Part shown: piece by piece, positions 9,358-17,790 of the stretch
How positions within the stretch are numbered: the stretch's first letter is position 1
Layout: every line of letters begins with the position of its first letter
Position numbers and translations under genes: made by a program
The notes under the pieces: generated by a model
What the model saw: only the letters and a program-made list of their open reading frames with translations
Databases searched by the model: none
Told to the model about the DNA's origin: nothing
Assembly (NCBI GenBank): GCA_040220855.1
Contig: JAVJVZ010000068.1
Span: 1-64,000, forward strand
Direction: 5' to 3'
Source of the DNA: JACKNG01 sp040220855
GTDB taxonomy: Bacteria; Pseudomonadota; Gammaproteobacteria; Ga0077536
Length of the DNA stretch: 64,000 nt

Positions 9358-9993
9358 TTACGTCGTTCCTTGGCGGGTCGACGGTCGCACGCCATGCCTG
9401 AGCTGTCGATGATCGGCGAGTGCCGCTGTCGTCACCAGGGCGCCGAGCAGGGCTAGCGCCCAGCCCGGCAGCGGCACGGCTACGGGTTCCGCGGGGCCGT
9501 TGGCGGCGACCGTGCCATCGACCAACAGCTGCGTGAGATCCCAGGTGAAACCGTCCGCGAGCTCGGCGCCGTCGATGTCGACGCGCCCGAAGCGGCCGCT
9601 GAGCGCGCCCCAGTCGAGGAGATCGAAACGCAGTCCCGGCGGCGGCTGGTAGCCGTCGAGCAGGACCAGGCGCAGCGTCGCACCGTTGATCGTGAGCGCC
9701 TGTTGCACGGTGAAGCTATCGTGCTCGCTGCAGGGGACGGGCCCCGCGATCTCGAGCGTCAGCGTCGCGCCGGGGTTGAGTACCACGTTGCCCTGGTTGA
9801 CTACGCAGCCGGGGCTGTTGCCCGGCGAGAACGGGCCGTCGAGGCTGACAGTGCCGAACGCGCCCGCCGCGCAGACGGCACTCCAGAGCAGCACCGCGGT
9901 CCACGCATGGAGCGCGTTACGGGTAGCGGACACCCGCCGGCGCGCGCGTCGGGGCGTGCCTGCCAGTGTTCTGTCGCCGGGCTGCCCGTTCAT
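9358..9993 (-). CDS. Small secreted CTERM-type protein
   Basis: I chose ATG 9993 because GAGGAA lies 5-10 bases upstream; longer in-frame starts give only Arg-rich sequence. The 211-residue product has a twin-Arg-rich n-region, a hydrophobic stretch (AVLLWSAVCAAGAFG) and then FSPGNSPGCVV. A block (LTLEIAGPVPCSEHDSF, then LRLVLLDGYQPPPG) matches the C-terminal part of the neighbouring 744-residue protein. The C-terminus has VPLPGWALALLGALV and a His/Arg-containing tail, a degenerate exosortase-type signal. It looks like a short relative of its larger neighbour, lying just upstream on the same strand with 34 bp between them, so the two may be co-transcribed. Function unknown. Confidence 0.75.
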   Translation of the reverse strand: MNGQPGDRTLAGTPRRARRRVSATRNALHAWTAVLLWSAVCAAGAFGTVSLDGPFSPGNSPGCVVNQGNVVLNPGATLTLEIAGPVPCSEHDSFTVQQALTINGATLRLVLLDGYQPPPGLRFDLLDWGALSGRFGRVDIDGAELADGFTWDLTQLLVDGTVAANGPAEPVAVPLPGWALALLGALVTTAALADHRQLRHGVRPSTRQGTT

Positions 9994-10270
9994 CACGTTC
10001 CTCGCCGACACCGGCCTGCCCGCTGCCACATCGCCCGATACTATGTCGCGCGCGTCGCTCCCCGCACGCGGTGAGAGCATCGGTAGCGATTGTTTGCAAT
10101 CGGTGTGCACTGCACGCCGGGCCGGCGCTGCGGCTGCCGCCGTGCGGTGCGTGCTTCCGTCAGTGTGAGCGCCCGTCCGACGCCTGGCGCGTAGGCGCCA
10201 CCTCGCGGCTGCCGGCGGCTGCGCCGCGCAGGGTCGCGAGGCGACGGCGCACGACTCACCGTGCTGGGCG

Positions 10271-11179
10271 TCAGCCAACGACGTCCCGGCGGCTGCCCGC
10301 CCAGGCGACGGCACCCGCCGGCGCCGGCACGTCGCTCGCGCGGCGGTCCCAGCGTCGCCGCAGCATTTCCGCGATGAGGATGCCGAGCGGCGCGGACAGC
10401 CAGATGCTGAGCAGCAGGGAGACCGTCTCCCACGCGCGCAACAGCGGCCCGGTGACGACCAGCATGACGCGGAACAGCCAGAACGCGCCCCACATCGATC
10501 CCGCGAAGCGGAACATCCACACCCGGTGGCGGGCGGCATCGCAGCCGCGGATCGCGAACACGCCGGCAACGGCGCAGCCATAGACACACGCGGACATGAA
10601 CCAGAAGCCGTACTTGGCCAACGCGCCGCCATAGGCGGACACGGGGTCGAACTCGGCCGCGAGCCAGACGGCGCAGCCGGTACCGAGCGTGAGCAGGACG
10701 AACGACACCCGGCCGAGCACGGCATGCCCGCGCGCGCCGCCGGCGCCGCCTGGTTTCGCGAGCTGCACATGCATGAGCACGAACACGATCGAATTGAACA
10801 CGAGATGCGCGTAGAGCAGGTAGGAGCGCATGGCGGGACCGTTGAGGAAGCGGTCGTGAAAGGCCACGCCCCACGAGGAATGATCGGTGTAGCGCGCCCC
10901 CCACAGCGAGCAGTTGTTGTCCGGGCACGTCGCCAGCGCCGGCGCCGTCTGCGACGGGCCGAGACCGAGGTGATCGAAGACGTCGTAGATGCTGACGAAG
11001 AAGGCGATGGCGTCCGGCGCGCCATCGACGAGATAGCGCAGGTTCAGCACGAGCAGGAACGCGAGACCGAACCACAGCGACGCGCGGTAGACGCCCCGGC
11101 GCGCATCGTTCACGAGCAGCGCCAGCCACACGATGGCGGCGCCATAGACGGCGAGGACGTCGAGCGGCAGGTTCGTCAT
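10271..11179 (-). CDS. Multi-pass membrane protein, possibly DUF2306-like
   Basis: The 302-residue protein starts at ATG 11179 with a GGGAGAGGG ribosome-binding site. It has seven to eight hydrophobic segments, beginning with VLAVYGAAIVWLALLV and ending with LLLSIWLSAPLGILIAEML. His residues occur in and near membrane segments (LLYAHLVFNSIVF, MHVQL), and the motif HRVWMFRFAGSMWGAFWLFR resembles the conserved HR.WM.R stretch of DUF2306-type proteins. A loop with two Cys (CPDNNC) lies outside the membrane. It sits upstream of the two CTERM genes on the same strand but 277 bp away. The substrate or cofactor is unknown; a heme-related or redox membrane role is only a possibility. Confidence 0.7.
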   Translation of the reverse strand: MTNLPLDVLAVYGAAIVWLALLVNDARRGVYRASLWFGLAFLLVLNLRYLVDGAPDAIAFFVSIYDVFDHLGLGPSQTAPALATCPDNNCSLWGARYTDHSSWGVAFHDRFLNGPAMRSYLLYAHLVFNSIVFVLMHVQLAKPGGAGGARGHAVLGRVSFVLLTLGTGCAVWLAAEFDPVSAYGGALAKYGFWFMSACVYGCAVAGVFAIRGCDAARHRVWMFRFAGSMWGAFWLFRVMLVVTGPLLRAWETVSLLLSIWLSAPLGILIAEMLRRRWDRRASDVPAPAGAVAWAGSRRDVVG

Positions 11180-11599
11180 GACCCTCTCCCCCGGGTGCAG
11201 GCCCGGCAGCGTCGCAGGAACGCACGCGGCGCGCAACACGGGTGGCGTGGTGGCCGCCCGCCCGGGGCGCCGGCACAGTCGGGTACCGGTTGGCGTACCC
11301 GGGCCATTCGCGGGGCACGCGCCGCAGTTTGCCGCAGCCGCACTGGGAGCGCGGGTGCTCGTGGTGGAGGTCCCGGTTCGACGCGGAACACCGCGCCGGT
11401 GCCGCTCGACCTTCCGCCCGCGCCGTCCACGAAACGTGAAGAATCTTTACGATGACCGGCCAGTTTTGGCCGTATCGAAATCAAGCGCACTATAGTCGAA
11501 CCTCGTCGCGAGGTCGTCCGCGCAAGCAATGGCGGTCCCGTGCATGGTGCGCGTCGCCGACCACCTGGTCGCCGGCCACAACATCGCCCGAGGTGAGTC
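11180..11599. other. Divergent intergenic region
   Basis: This 420-bp region separates the minus-strand membrane-protein gene from the plus-strand CTERM gene and must hold promoters for both. A near-perfect 15-bp dyad, GTGAAGAATCTTTAC, occurs near 11437. A short GGCCA/TGGCC inverted repeat and a TATAGT -10-like box lie further right. No credible gene is present. Confidence 0.4.
11466..11496 (+). promoter_or_regulatory. Candidate sigma-70 promoter for the CTERM gene at 11600
   Basis: TTGGCC (11466-11471) and TATAGT (11491-11496) are separated by 19 bp, which is longer than ideal. The -10 box is good and lies in one of the few AT-containing spots of the region. It is about 100 bp upstream of the start codon. 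The call rests on motif matching only. Confidence 0.3.
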
Positions 11600-12232
11600 A
11601 TGTCGTCATTGTCGAAACTCCGTGCCCTCGTTCTTCTCTCGCTGGTCGTGGCCGGACCGGCCCGGGCAGAGCGGTACGAGATCAGTTTCTTCGGATCTGC
11701 GCCGACCGGGATCGGCATCACCGGCTTCATCGACCTGGATCCGAACCCGGTCGGCGTCTATGCAGGTTCCGTCAGTTTCATGTCCAGCGTCGTCGATACT
11801 TTCGAGATCCGCGTCACGGGCGACCTGCGGGGTGATTTCATCTTCACGCCGGGCAACAGCCTGATTGGTAATCTCGGCCGGGGTTGGGACCTGACGTGGG
11901 AAGTCACCGAGTCCGGCATCTTCGTGTCCAGCCCGACCGCCGCGCACGGTCCGAGCAGCTCGCTCCTGTCGGCGTTCGGTGGCAACCAGTGGTTGCGGCT
12001 CTCCACGACGCAACTCGACTACCGCAACAATTCGAACGGTGGAAACCAGCTGACGGATTACGGTCCCGGGCCCCTGCCGCTGGCTTTCAACACGTATCAA
12101 CCCAACGGCGGACCGTTCGTCAGCACCCTCGATCCCGGCTCGCCGGTGCCGGTGCCTGGGGCGGCCTGGCTGCTCGGTACCGGCCTGGTGGCATTCGTGG
12201 GTGCCGCGCGCAGGCGTCGCACCGCGCGTTGA
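11600..12232 (+). CDS. Secreted protein with CTERM sorting signal
   Basis: ATG 11600 is preceded by GAGGTGAGTC. The 210-residue product has a clear signal peptide (LRALVLLSLVVAGPARA, cleaved before ERYEISF). A beta-rich body of PEP-CTERM type contains SFFGSAPTGIGITGFIDLD and a WDLTWEVTESGIFV strand. The C-terminal signal is VPVPGAAWLLGTGLVAFVG followed by AARRRRTAR. The P-containing motif, hydrophobic segment and basic cluster fit exosortase substrates. The gene is monocistronic and converges on the lipid-transport operon. Function unknown. Confidence 0.85.
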   Translation: MSSLSKLRALVLLSLVVAGPARAERYEISFFGSAPTGIGITGFIDLDPNPVGVYAGSVSFMSSVVDTFEIRVTGDLRGDFIFTPGNSLIGNLGRGWDLTWEVTESGIFVSSPTAAHGPSSSLLSAFGGNQWLRLSTTQLDYRNNSNGGNQLTDYGPGPLPLAFNTYQPNGGPFVSTLDPGSPVPVPGAAWLLGTGLVAFVGAARRRRTAR

Positions 12233-12246
12233 ATCCGGGCGCCGGC

Positions 12247-12855
12247 TCAGTCCGTCCGCATTCCGAGCACGGCCGCGATCTCCGCGCCCAGGCGGTCGAG
12301 TGCCGCCGCCTGCGCCGCAACGAGCGCGGCATGATCATCACCCGCCACCCCCTGCGCGATGCGCGAGACGTGTGTCGCCATCGCCTGCCTGGCATCGCCG
12401 CTGAAGAGCTCCCAGCGCGCGTCGAGCGTGACGCTGCCGCCGGGGGTACCGTCGAGGCGGGTGATGTCGATGGCGACGCGCCAGTCGAGCGGCGTGGGTG
12501 TGCGCCGCGGGACGTGGTAGACGTGATCGCTGCCGAGCGCGCGTGCGACGCTCGCGAGGAGTACGCGGGCGACGCCGTCGGCGATGGGTTCGGCCCACAT
12601 GTGGGCCTGCGGGGCGGACAGTGTGTGGACGTCGTCGCGCACGACGATCTGCGGGCGGTCGAGGTAGGGCGGCAGCTCGATCGGGCCGATCCCGACGGCC
12701 GTTGCGCGCGCTTCGATGGGAGCGGTAGCCGGCGCCGGTGGCAGGTCGAGCAGGTAGAGCGCAGGCGCTGGCTGCCGCGCGCAACCGGTCGTGGCGAGCT
12801 GGATGCACAGGGCCGCCACGGCGACCGTGCGACACAAGGCGCGTGCCGTGCTCAT
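12247..12855 (-). CDS. PqiC-like / ABC-transport auxiliary lipoprotein
   Basis: The 202-residue protein has a type II signal with lipobox TTGC, so it should be lipid-anchored. The mature region begins AP.LYLLDLPPAP and includes VGIGPIELPPYLDRPQIVVR, the hallmark of the PqiC/DUF330 family. These lipoproteins work with MCE-domain proteins that span the periplasm. The gene overlaps the MCE gene by 4 nt and is the last of four genes, so it is probably the outer-membrane partner of the lipid transporter. Confidence 0.85.
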   Translation of the reverse strand: MSTARALCRTVAVAALCIQLATTGCARQPAPALYLLDLPPAPATAPIEARATAVGIGPIELPPYLDRPQIVVRDDVHTLSAPQAHMWAEPIADGVARVLLASVARALGSDHVYHVPRRTPTPLDWRVAIDITRLDGTPGGSVTLDARWELFSGDARQAMATHVSRIAQGVAGDDHAALVAAQAAALDRLGAEIAAVLGMRTD

Positions 12856-13919
12856 GGACTTCTCCCGCGGATCAGCGCATCCGGATTCTGTGCGAGGTAG
12901 TCGGCCATCACGCGCAGCGAGCGTGCTGCCGCGGCGAGGGATTCGAGTGCTTCGTCGAGGTTGTAGCGCGTGCGCGAGTCGGCCGCGACAAGTTCGTCGA
13001 TGTCCTCCAGGGTTTCGATTGCGGCATCGGCGACCGGCGCCACGCGTGCATCGACGGTCTGCCGCAGCCCGGCGAGATCATCGAGGGCGATCTCCAGGCG
13101 ACTGGCGACGGTGTCGAGCCGCGTGCCGGCTTTCTGCGCGAGCTGGCGATAGTCGTCGAGCGTCACATCGGTCTTCTGCGCGACCGCGCCGAGCGCCGCG
13201 CGCAGTTCGCGCACCGTCGCGTCCACGTGTTCGAGCAGCGGCCCGACGCCACTGCGCAGTTCGGCGACGAGTGCGCGCGTATCGGCGGCGGTGGCGGCGG
13301 TTTCGCGCAGGGTGATGTCGAGGTTGCCCTCGGTGAGCAGGCGCGACAGGCCGTCGAGGCTGTCGATCAGCTTGACGGCGATGTCCTGCAGCGGGAGCTC
13401 CTGCAGGATGGCCGCGACGCGGTCGAGTGTCGACGGTACGGTCGGGACCTCGTAGACGTCACCGATGGCACCGACGCGCTCGATGGTGCTGTCTGGGTAC
13501 ATGTCGAGCCCGACGGCGAGCTGGCCGGTGACGAAACTCTTGAGATCGAGGCGGGCGCGCAGGCCGCGCTCGACCAGCGAGTCGAGGAAAGGCAGCGCAC
13601 CGGCGCTGCGCTGCGCCGCCGTCTCGCCACCGACGGTGAGGCTGCGCGGCTCGAGCTCCATGTAGACCGGAATGAGGAGATCCATGCTGTCGACGTCGAG
13701 CGCGAGCTGAACCTTGGTCACCGTGCCCACGCGCACGCCCCGGAACTCGACCGGCGAGCCTTCCTGCAGTCCGCGTACGTTGCCGGAGAAGAACGCGACG
13801 ACGGTGATCTGCTCGCGCAGCAGGGCACCGCTGCCGAACAGCAGCACGCCGGCGACCAGCAGCACCAGTGCGCCAACGACGAAGCCGCCGACCACCACCG
13901 GGTTGGCGCGCGCGCTCAT
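12852..13919 (-). CDS. MlaD family (MCE domain) lipid transport protein
   Basis: The 355-residue product has one N-terminal transmembrane helix (VVGGFVVGALVLLVAGVLLFG). A single MCE domain follows at about residues 38-125, with FRGVRVGTVTKV. The helical remainder is rich in AALGAVAQ- and LAGLRQTV-type heptads and would form a periplasmic helical tube. MCE proteins form hexameric conduits for phospholipids between the membranes. The C-terminal helix is longer than in E. coli MlaD and closer to PqiB/LetB-like or mycobacterial MCE proteins. It overlaps its neighbours by 4 nt on both sides. Confidence 0.88.
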   Translation of the reverse strand: MSARANPVVVGGFVVGALVLLVAGVLLFGSGALLREQITVVAFFSGNVRGLQEGSPVEFRGVRVGTVTKVQLALDVDSMDLLIPVYMELEPRSLTVGGETAAQRSAGALPFLDSLVERGLRARLDLKSFVTGQLAVGLDMYPDSTIERVGAIGDVYEVPTVPSTLDRVAAILQELPLQDIAVKLIDSLDGLSRLLTEGNLDITLRETAATAADTRALVAELRSGVGPLLEHVDATVRELRAALGAVAQKTDVTLDDYRQLAQKAGTRLDTVASRLEIALDDLAGLRQTVDARVAPVADAAIETLEDIDELVAADSRTRYNLDEALESLAAAARSLRVMADYLAQNPDALIRGRSP

Positions 13920-14677
13920 GTCTCACCCCGGCGCAGGAAGCGCCGCACGCGCGCGTCGTCGCTGTGATCGCGCAGCTCGCGCGGGTTGCCCTGCGCGATC
14001 ATCGTGCCGCTGGCGGCGTCGAGCAGTACGGCGTCGTCGGCGATGGCGAAGATGCTGTCGAGCTCGTGGGTCACGAGCACCATGGTACAGCCGAGGCCGT
14101 CGCGCAACGCGAGCAGGGTGTCGTCGAGGCGCCGGGCGCTGATCGGATCGAGACCGGCCGAGGGCTCGTCGAAGTAGACCACTTCCGGATCGAGCGCGAG
14201 CGCGCGCGCGACGCCGACGCGCTTGTTCATGCCGCCGCTGATCTCGGCGGGATAGAAGTCTTCGAAACCACTCAGGCCGACCAGCGCGAGCTTGAGCTCG
14301 GCGAGCTGGCGGATGGTCGCGGCGTCGAGCCGCGTGTGCTCGGTGAGCGGCAGGCTGACGTTCTCGGCCACCGTCATCGAACTCCACAGGGCGCCGCCCT
14401 GGTACATCACGCCGAAGCGCCGGCGCAGGTGGTCACGGCGGTCGGCGTCGGCGTCCCAGAAGCTCTCGTCGCCGTAGCAGACGCGCCCCGCGCGCGGTTC
14501 GAGCAGGCCGACCATCGCGCGCAGCACGGTGCTCTTGCCGCACCCGCTCGGGCCCATGATGACGAACACGCTGCCGCGCCGGATGGTGAAATCGAGCCCG
14601 CTCTGCACCGTGCGCTCGCCGTAACCGACGGCGAGTCCCTCGACGCTGACCTGCGCCGGCGCGCGCGCCTCGTTCAC
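13916..14677 (-). CDS. mlaF: Lipid ABC transporter ATP-binding protein (MlaF-like)
   Basis: The 253-residue ATPase has Walker A GPSGCGKST (about 42-50), a Q-loop region around VMYQGGALWSS, signature ISGGMNKR and Walker B VVYFDEPSAGLDP, with a switch His in VLVTHELDS. The signature with M-N/K-R is typical of MlaF rather than of import ATPases. It powers transport through the MlaE-like permease encoded just upstream, with a 4-nt ATGA overlap. The ortholog name follows family resemblance; no direct test of direction (import versus export of phospholipid) is possible from sequence. Confidence 0.9.
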   Translation of the reverse strand: MNEARAPAQVSVEGLAVGYGERTVQSGLDFTIRRGSVFVIMGPSGCGKSTVLRAMVGLLEPRAGRVCYGDESFWDADADRRDHLRRRFGVMYQGGALWSSMTVAENVSLPLTEHTRLDAATIRQLAELKLALVGLSGFEDFYPAEISGGMNKRVGVARALALDPEVVYFDEPSAGLDPISARRLDDTLLALRDGLGCTMVLVTHELDSIFAIADDAVLLDAASGTMIAQGNPRELRDHSDDARVRRFLRRGET

Positions 14678-15822
14678 AGGCCGAGTACCTCGTAGACGAT
14701 GGTCAGGGTCGCCGAGGCAACGACGATGAAGACGATGCCAGTGACGACCGCCGAGGTGGTGGCCTCGCCGACCGCGGCCGCACTACGCCCGCACTGCATG
14801 CCTCGCAGGCAGCCGGACACCGCCACGATCACGCCGTAGACGGCGGCCTTGAACAGGCCGGTCGCGAAATCGGTGAGGGTGACCGCGGCGCGCGTCTGGG
14901 TCACGTACTGCAGGGGATCGAGGTCGAGCAGCAGCAGGCCGACCAGCGCACCGCCGAAGATGCCCATGAGGTTGGCGTAGATCGCGAGCAGCGGCAGCAT
15001 CAGCACGAGGGCGACGATGCGGGGCAGCACGAGGAACTCGATCGGCGGGATCGCCGCGGTGCGCAGCGCATCGATCTCCTCGTTGGCCGTCATGGTGCCG
15101 AGCTGGGCGGCGAAGGCGGCGCCGGTGCGCCCGGCCATGATGATGCCGGTCATCATCGCCGCCATCTCGCGCGCCATGGCGATGGCGACGAGGTTGGCGA
15201 CGTACTCCGAGGCGCCGAACTGGCTCAGTTGCAGCGCGCCGATGTAGGCCAGGATGAGGCCGACCAGCACGCTGATGAGGCTGACGATGGGCAGTGCTTC
15301 GGCGCCGACGTCCTGCATCACGCGGAACACGTCACGGTAACGGAAGCGCGCCTTGCCGCGGAGCATCCGGGCGCAGGCGACGGTCGCGGCGCCGGTGAAC
15401 TCGATCAATTCTCCGGCGGAGCGGAAGAACGTGATGGCCTGCTCGCCGACGTCGTGCAGAAACGTGCGCTCCGGAGCCGGGTTGCCCTGCCGGCGCGCCT
15501 CGGGCGCGGCCTCGGCCAGTTCGAGCAGGCGCACGATGCCCGCGGGCAGGGCCGCGAGGTCGAGCGTGATGCCGGCGCCGGCGCAGCGCTGTGCCACCGC
15601 GCGCACGAGCACCACGAGGCGCGAGTCCCAGGCGACGAGTGCGCGGCAATCGAAGCTCACCCGGCGGATGTCGTTGTCGAACGCGTCGGCGAGCACGGCC
15701 GCGAGCGGCGGTATGCTGGCGAGGAGCGTCCAGTTGCCCTCGGGGCGCAGCACGAGCGCGTCACCGTCGCGTGTCGTCACGAGCTGCGCATGCGCAGCAT
15801 CCGAGGATGTCCCGTTCACCAC
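14674..15822 (-). CDS. mlaE: Lipid ABC transporter permease with N-terminal STAS-like domain (MlaE-like)
   Basis: I start at GTG 15822 (GTG 15819 is an alternative), giving 382 residues; upstream in-frame sequence is Arg/Pro-rich and not protein-like. Residues about 8-105 form a STAS-like domain (LVTTRDGDALVLRPEGNW, then VSFDCRALVAWDS), equivalent to a fused MlaB. The rest is the MlaE permease core with five to six membrane helices and the conserved segment MMTGIIMAGRTGAAFAAQLG plus NEEIDALR. Fusion of the MlaB-type domain to the permease explains why no separate mlaB gene occurs. It is the first gene of the operon; its promoter should lie in the 163-bp divergent gap shared with the Na/Pi gene. 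Confidence 0.88.
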   Translation of the reverse strand: MVNGTSSDAAHAQLVTTRDGDALVLRPEGNWTLLASIPPLAAVLADAFDNDIRRVSFDCRALVAWDSRLVVLVRAVAQRCAGAGITLDLAALPAGIVRLLELAEAAPEARRQGNPAPERTFLHDVGEQAITFFRSAGELIEFTGAATVACARMLRGKARFRYRDVFRVMQDVGAEALPIVSLISVLVGLILAYIGALQLSQFGASEYVANLVAIAMAREMAAMMTGIIMAGRTGAAFAAQLGTMTANEEIDALRTAAIPPIEFLVLPRIVALVLMLPLLAIYANLMGIFGGALVGLLLLDLDPLQYVTQTRAAVTLTDFATGLFKAAVYGVIVAVSGCLRGMQCGRSAAAVGEATTSAVVTGIVFIVVASATLTIVYEVLGL

Positions 15823-15985
15823 GTCACGTCGCCCTGTGCCCACCGCGCATAATCTAAGGGCGCGCGCGGCTGTGCGCCAAGTCGTTGCCAGCGCGTCGGC
15901 GCTCTGCCGGCAACGCGGGGCCGGCCCGGGTTTGCGATAATCCTGGCCATGCAGCCCGCTGAAGACGCCGCGTGAGGTCTCCCGC

Positions 15986-17638
15986 ATGAGCATGGCCAGC
16001 AATCTGCTCGGTGGTCTCGGCCTGTTCCTGGTCGGGATGTGGCTGATGACCGACGGCCTCAAGCTCGCCGCGGGAGGCGCGCTGCGCGAGTTGCTGGCGA
16101 AGTGGACCTCGACCCGCGCGCGCGGCCTGCTGGCGGGATTCGGCATCACCGCGCTGGTGCAATCGTCGAGCGCGGTGACGGTGGCAGCGATTGGTTTCGC
16201 CAATGCCGCACTGCTCACGCTGGAGCAGGCGGTATGGGTGATCTTCGGTTCGAATGTCGGCACCACCATGACCGGCTGGGTGGTGGCGCTGGTCGGCTTC
16301 AAGCTCGACATGGAAGCGCTCTCGTTGCCCCTGGTCGGCCTCGGCATGCTGCTCAAGCTGAGCGGCGAAGGTCGGCGGCGCGGCGCTTTCGGCGAGGCGC
16401 TCGTCGGCTTCGGCCTCTTGTTTCTCGGCATCGGTGTGCTCAAGGAGACCTTCGAGACCATTGGTCATGCGTTCACCTTGCCGGCGATCGAGGGGCCGCT
16501 GGTGCAGACGATCGCGGTGTTCGTGCCGATCGGCGTGATGCTGACCACGCTCATGCAGTCGTCCAGCGCCGCGCTCGTGGTCGCGCTCAGCGCGGCCGAG
16601 GGCGGGCTGATCCCGCTCGGTGCCGCTGCTGCGGTCGTCATCGGTGCCAATCTCGGCACCACCACGACGGCATTGCTCGCGGTGTGGGGTGCGACCGCCA
16701 CGGCCAAGCGGGTCGCGGTGAGCCACGTCGTGTTCAATCTCGTCACGGCGCTCGTCGCCATGCTGCTGATTGCGCCCATGCTGCAGGTCGTTGCCGCGGT
16801 GAGTGCCGCGCTCGGCCTGCCCGACGCGCCCGCGACGGCGTTGGCACTGTTCCACACGGTTTTCAACGTGCTCGGCGTGCTGCTGATGTGGCCGCTCGCA
16901 CGGCGCATGACGCGCTGGCTCGAACAGCGCTTCGTGACGCAGGAGGAGCTCGCTTCGCGTCCGCGCTTCATCGATGACACCGTGCTCGGTCTGCCCGCCG
17001 TCGCTGCGCAGGCGCTGATTCGGGAAGTGGCGCGGCTGTGCGACGTGACGCGGCAGGCGAACCAGGCCGCACTCAGCATCGAGCAGGGTGATGCGGCCAC
17101 GGTCGACGCCGATGCAGCCGTGGCGCAGGCGCTTGCCGAGGCGATCAGCCGCTTCATTACTGCCCTCGGGCGGACCGCGTTACCGGCGACCGTATCGCCG
17201 GTACTCCCGATCGCGCTGCGCACCACGCAGCGTGGCCTCGCCCTGGCCGACACCGCGGCCGCGATGTCGCGCCTGCGCGCCGAACTCGGGACGTTGCGCG
17301 ATGCGGCGCTGGAGCAGGCGCTGAACGATTTCCTCGCCGCCGTCGCCCACACCCTCGCGGCGGCAGCGCGCACCGAACCGGGCACGGCGATGGACCTCGC
17401 GCCGCAGCTCGAGGCGGTCAAGCGCACGCGCGAGGACCTGCGTCGGCGCACCCTCAACGCCGGCGCGAGCGGCGCCGTCGGTATGGCGAGTGTCGATGCC
17501 CTGTTGTCGCTGGCGGAGCAGGGAAGGCGCGCCGCACGCCAGGCGGCCAAGTCCGCCCGCGCGATCGACGAGATGTCGGCCTTGCTGAGCGGCGAAGCCG
17601 TGCGCGCCAGCAGTGAGCCGATGCGCGAAGAGGAATGA
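15986..17638 (+). CDS. Na/Pi cotransporter family protein (NptA/YjbB type)
   Basis: The 550-residue protein starts at ATG 15986 after a GAGG box. It carries two inverted Na/Pi symporter repeats, each with a QSSS motif (residues 59-62 and 191-194) and a G-N-G-T-T motif (GSNVGTT at 88-94; GANLGTT in the second). About eight membrane helices fill the first 310 residues. The C-terminal about 200 residues are helical and resemble a PhoU-like domain. Such proteins move phosphate with sodium; bacterial members may export phosphate. The gene is divergent from the lipid-transport operon. Confidence 0.88.
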   Translation: MSMASNLLGGLGLFLVGMWLMTDGLKLAAGGALRELLAKWTSTRARGLLAGFGITALVQSSSAVTVAAIGFANAALLTLEQAVWVIFGSNVGTTMTGWVVALVGFKLDMEALSLPLVGLGMLLKLSGEGRRRGAFGEALVGFGLLFLGIGVLKETFETIGHAFTLPAIEGPLVQTIAVFVPIGVMLTTLMQSSSAALVVALSAAEGGLIPLGAAAAVVIGANLGTTTTALLAVWGATATAKRVAVSHVVFNLVTALVAMLLIAPMLQVVAAVSAALGLPDAPATALALFHTVFNVLGVLLMWPLARRMTRWLEQRFVTQEELASRPRFIDDTVLGLPAVAAQALIREVARLCDVTRQANQAALSIEQGDAATVDADAAVAQALAEAISRFITALGRTALPATVSPVLPIALRTTQRGLALADTAAAMSRLRAELGTLRDAALEQALNDFLAAVAHTLAAAARTEPGTAMDLAPQLEAVKRTREDLRRRTLNAGASGAVGMASVDALLSLAEQGRRAARQAAKSARAIDEMSALLSGEAVRASSEPMREEE

Positions 17639-17790
17639 GCGCGCCGCGACGGGATGACGGCTGCGCTGACTCGCTTGCGCGCTCGCCCAACGCGAAAGCC
17701 TTCGGCCAGTCGACGCACGACGTCGCCAGGTGATCGTCGTGCACGGCGCGCACGTAAGGGCTTACTGGTTTCCCGCTCCCGAGGCCCTGC

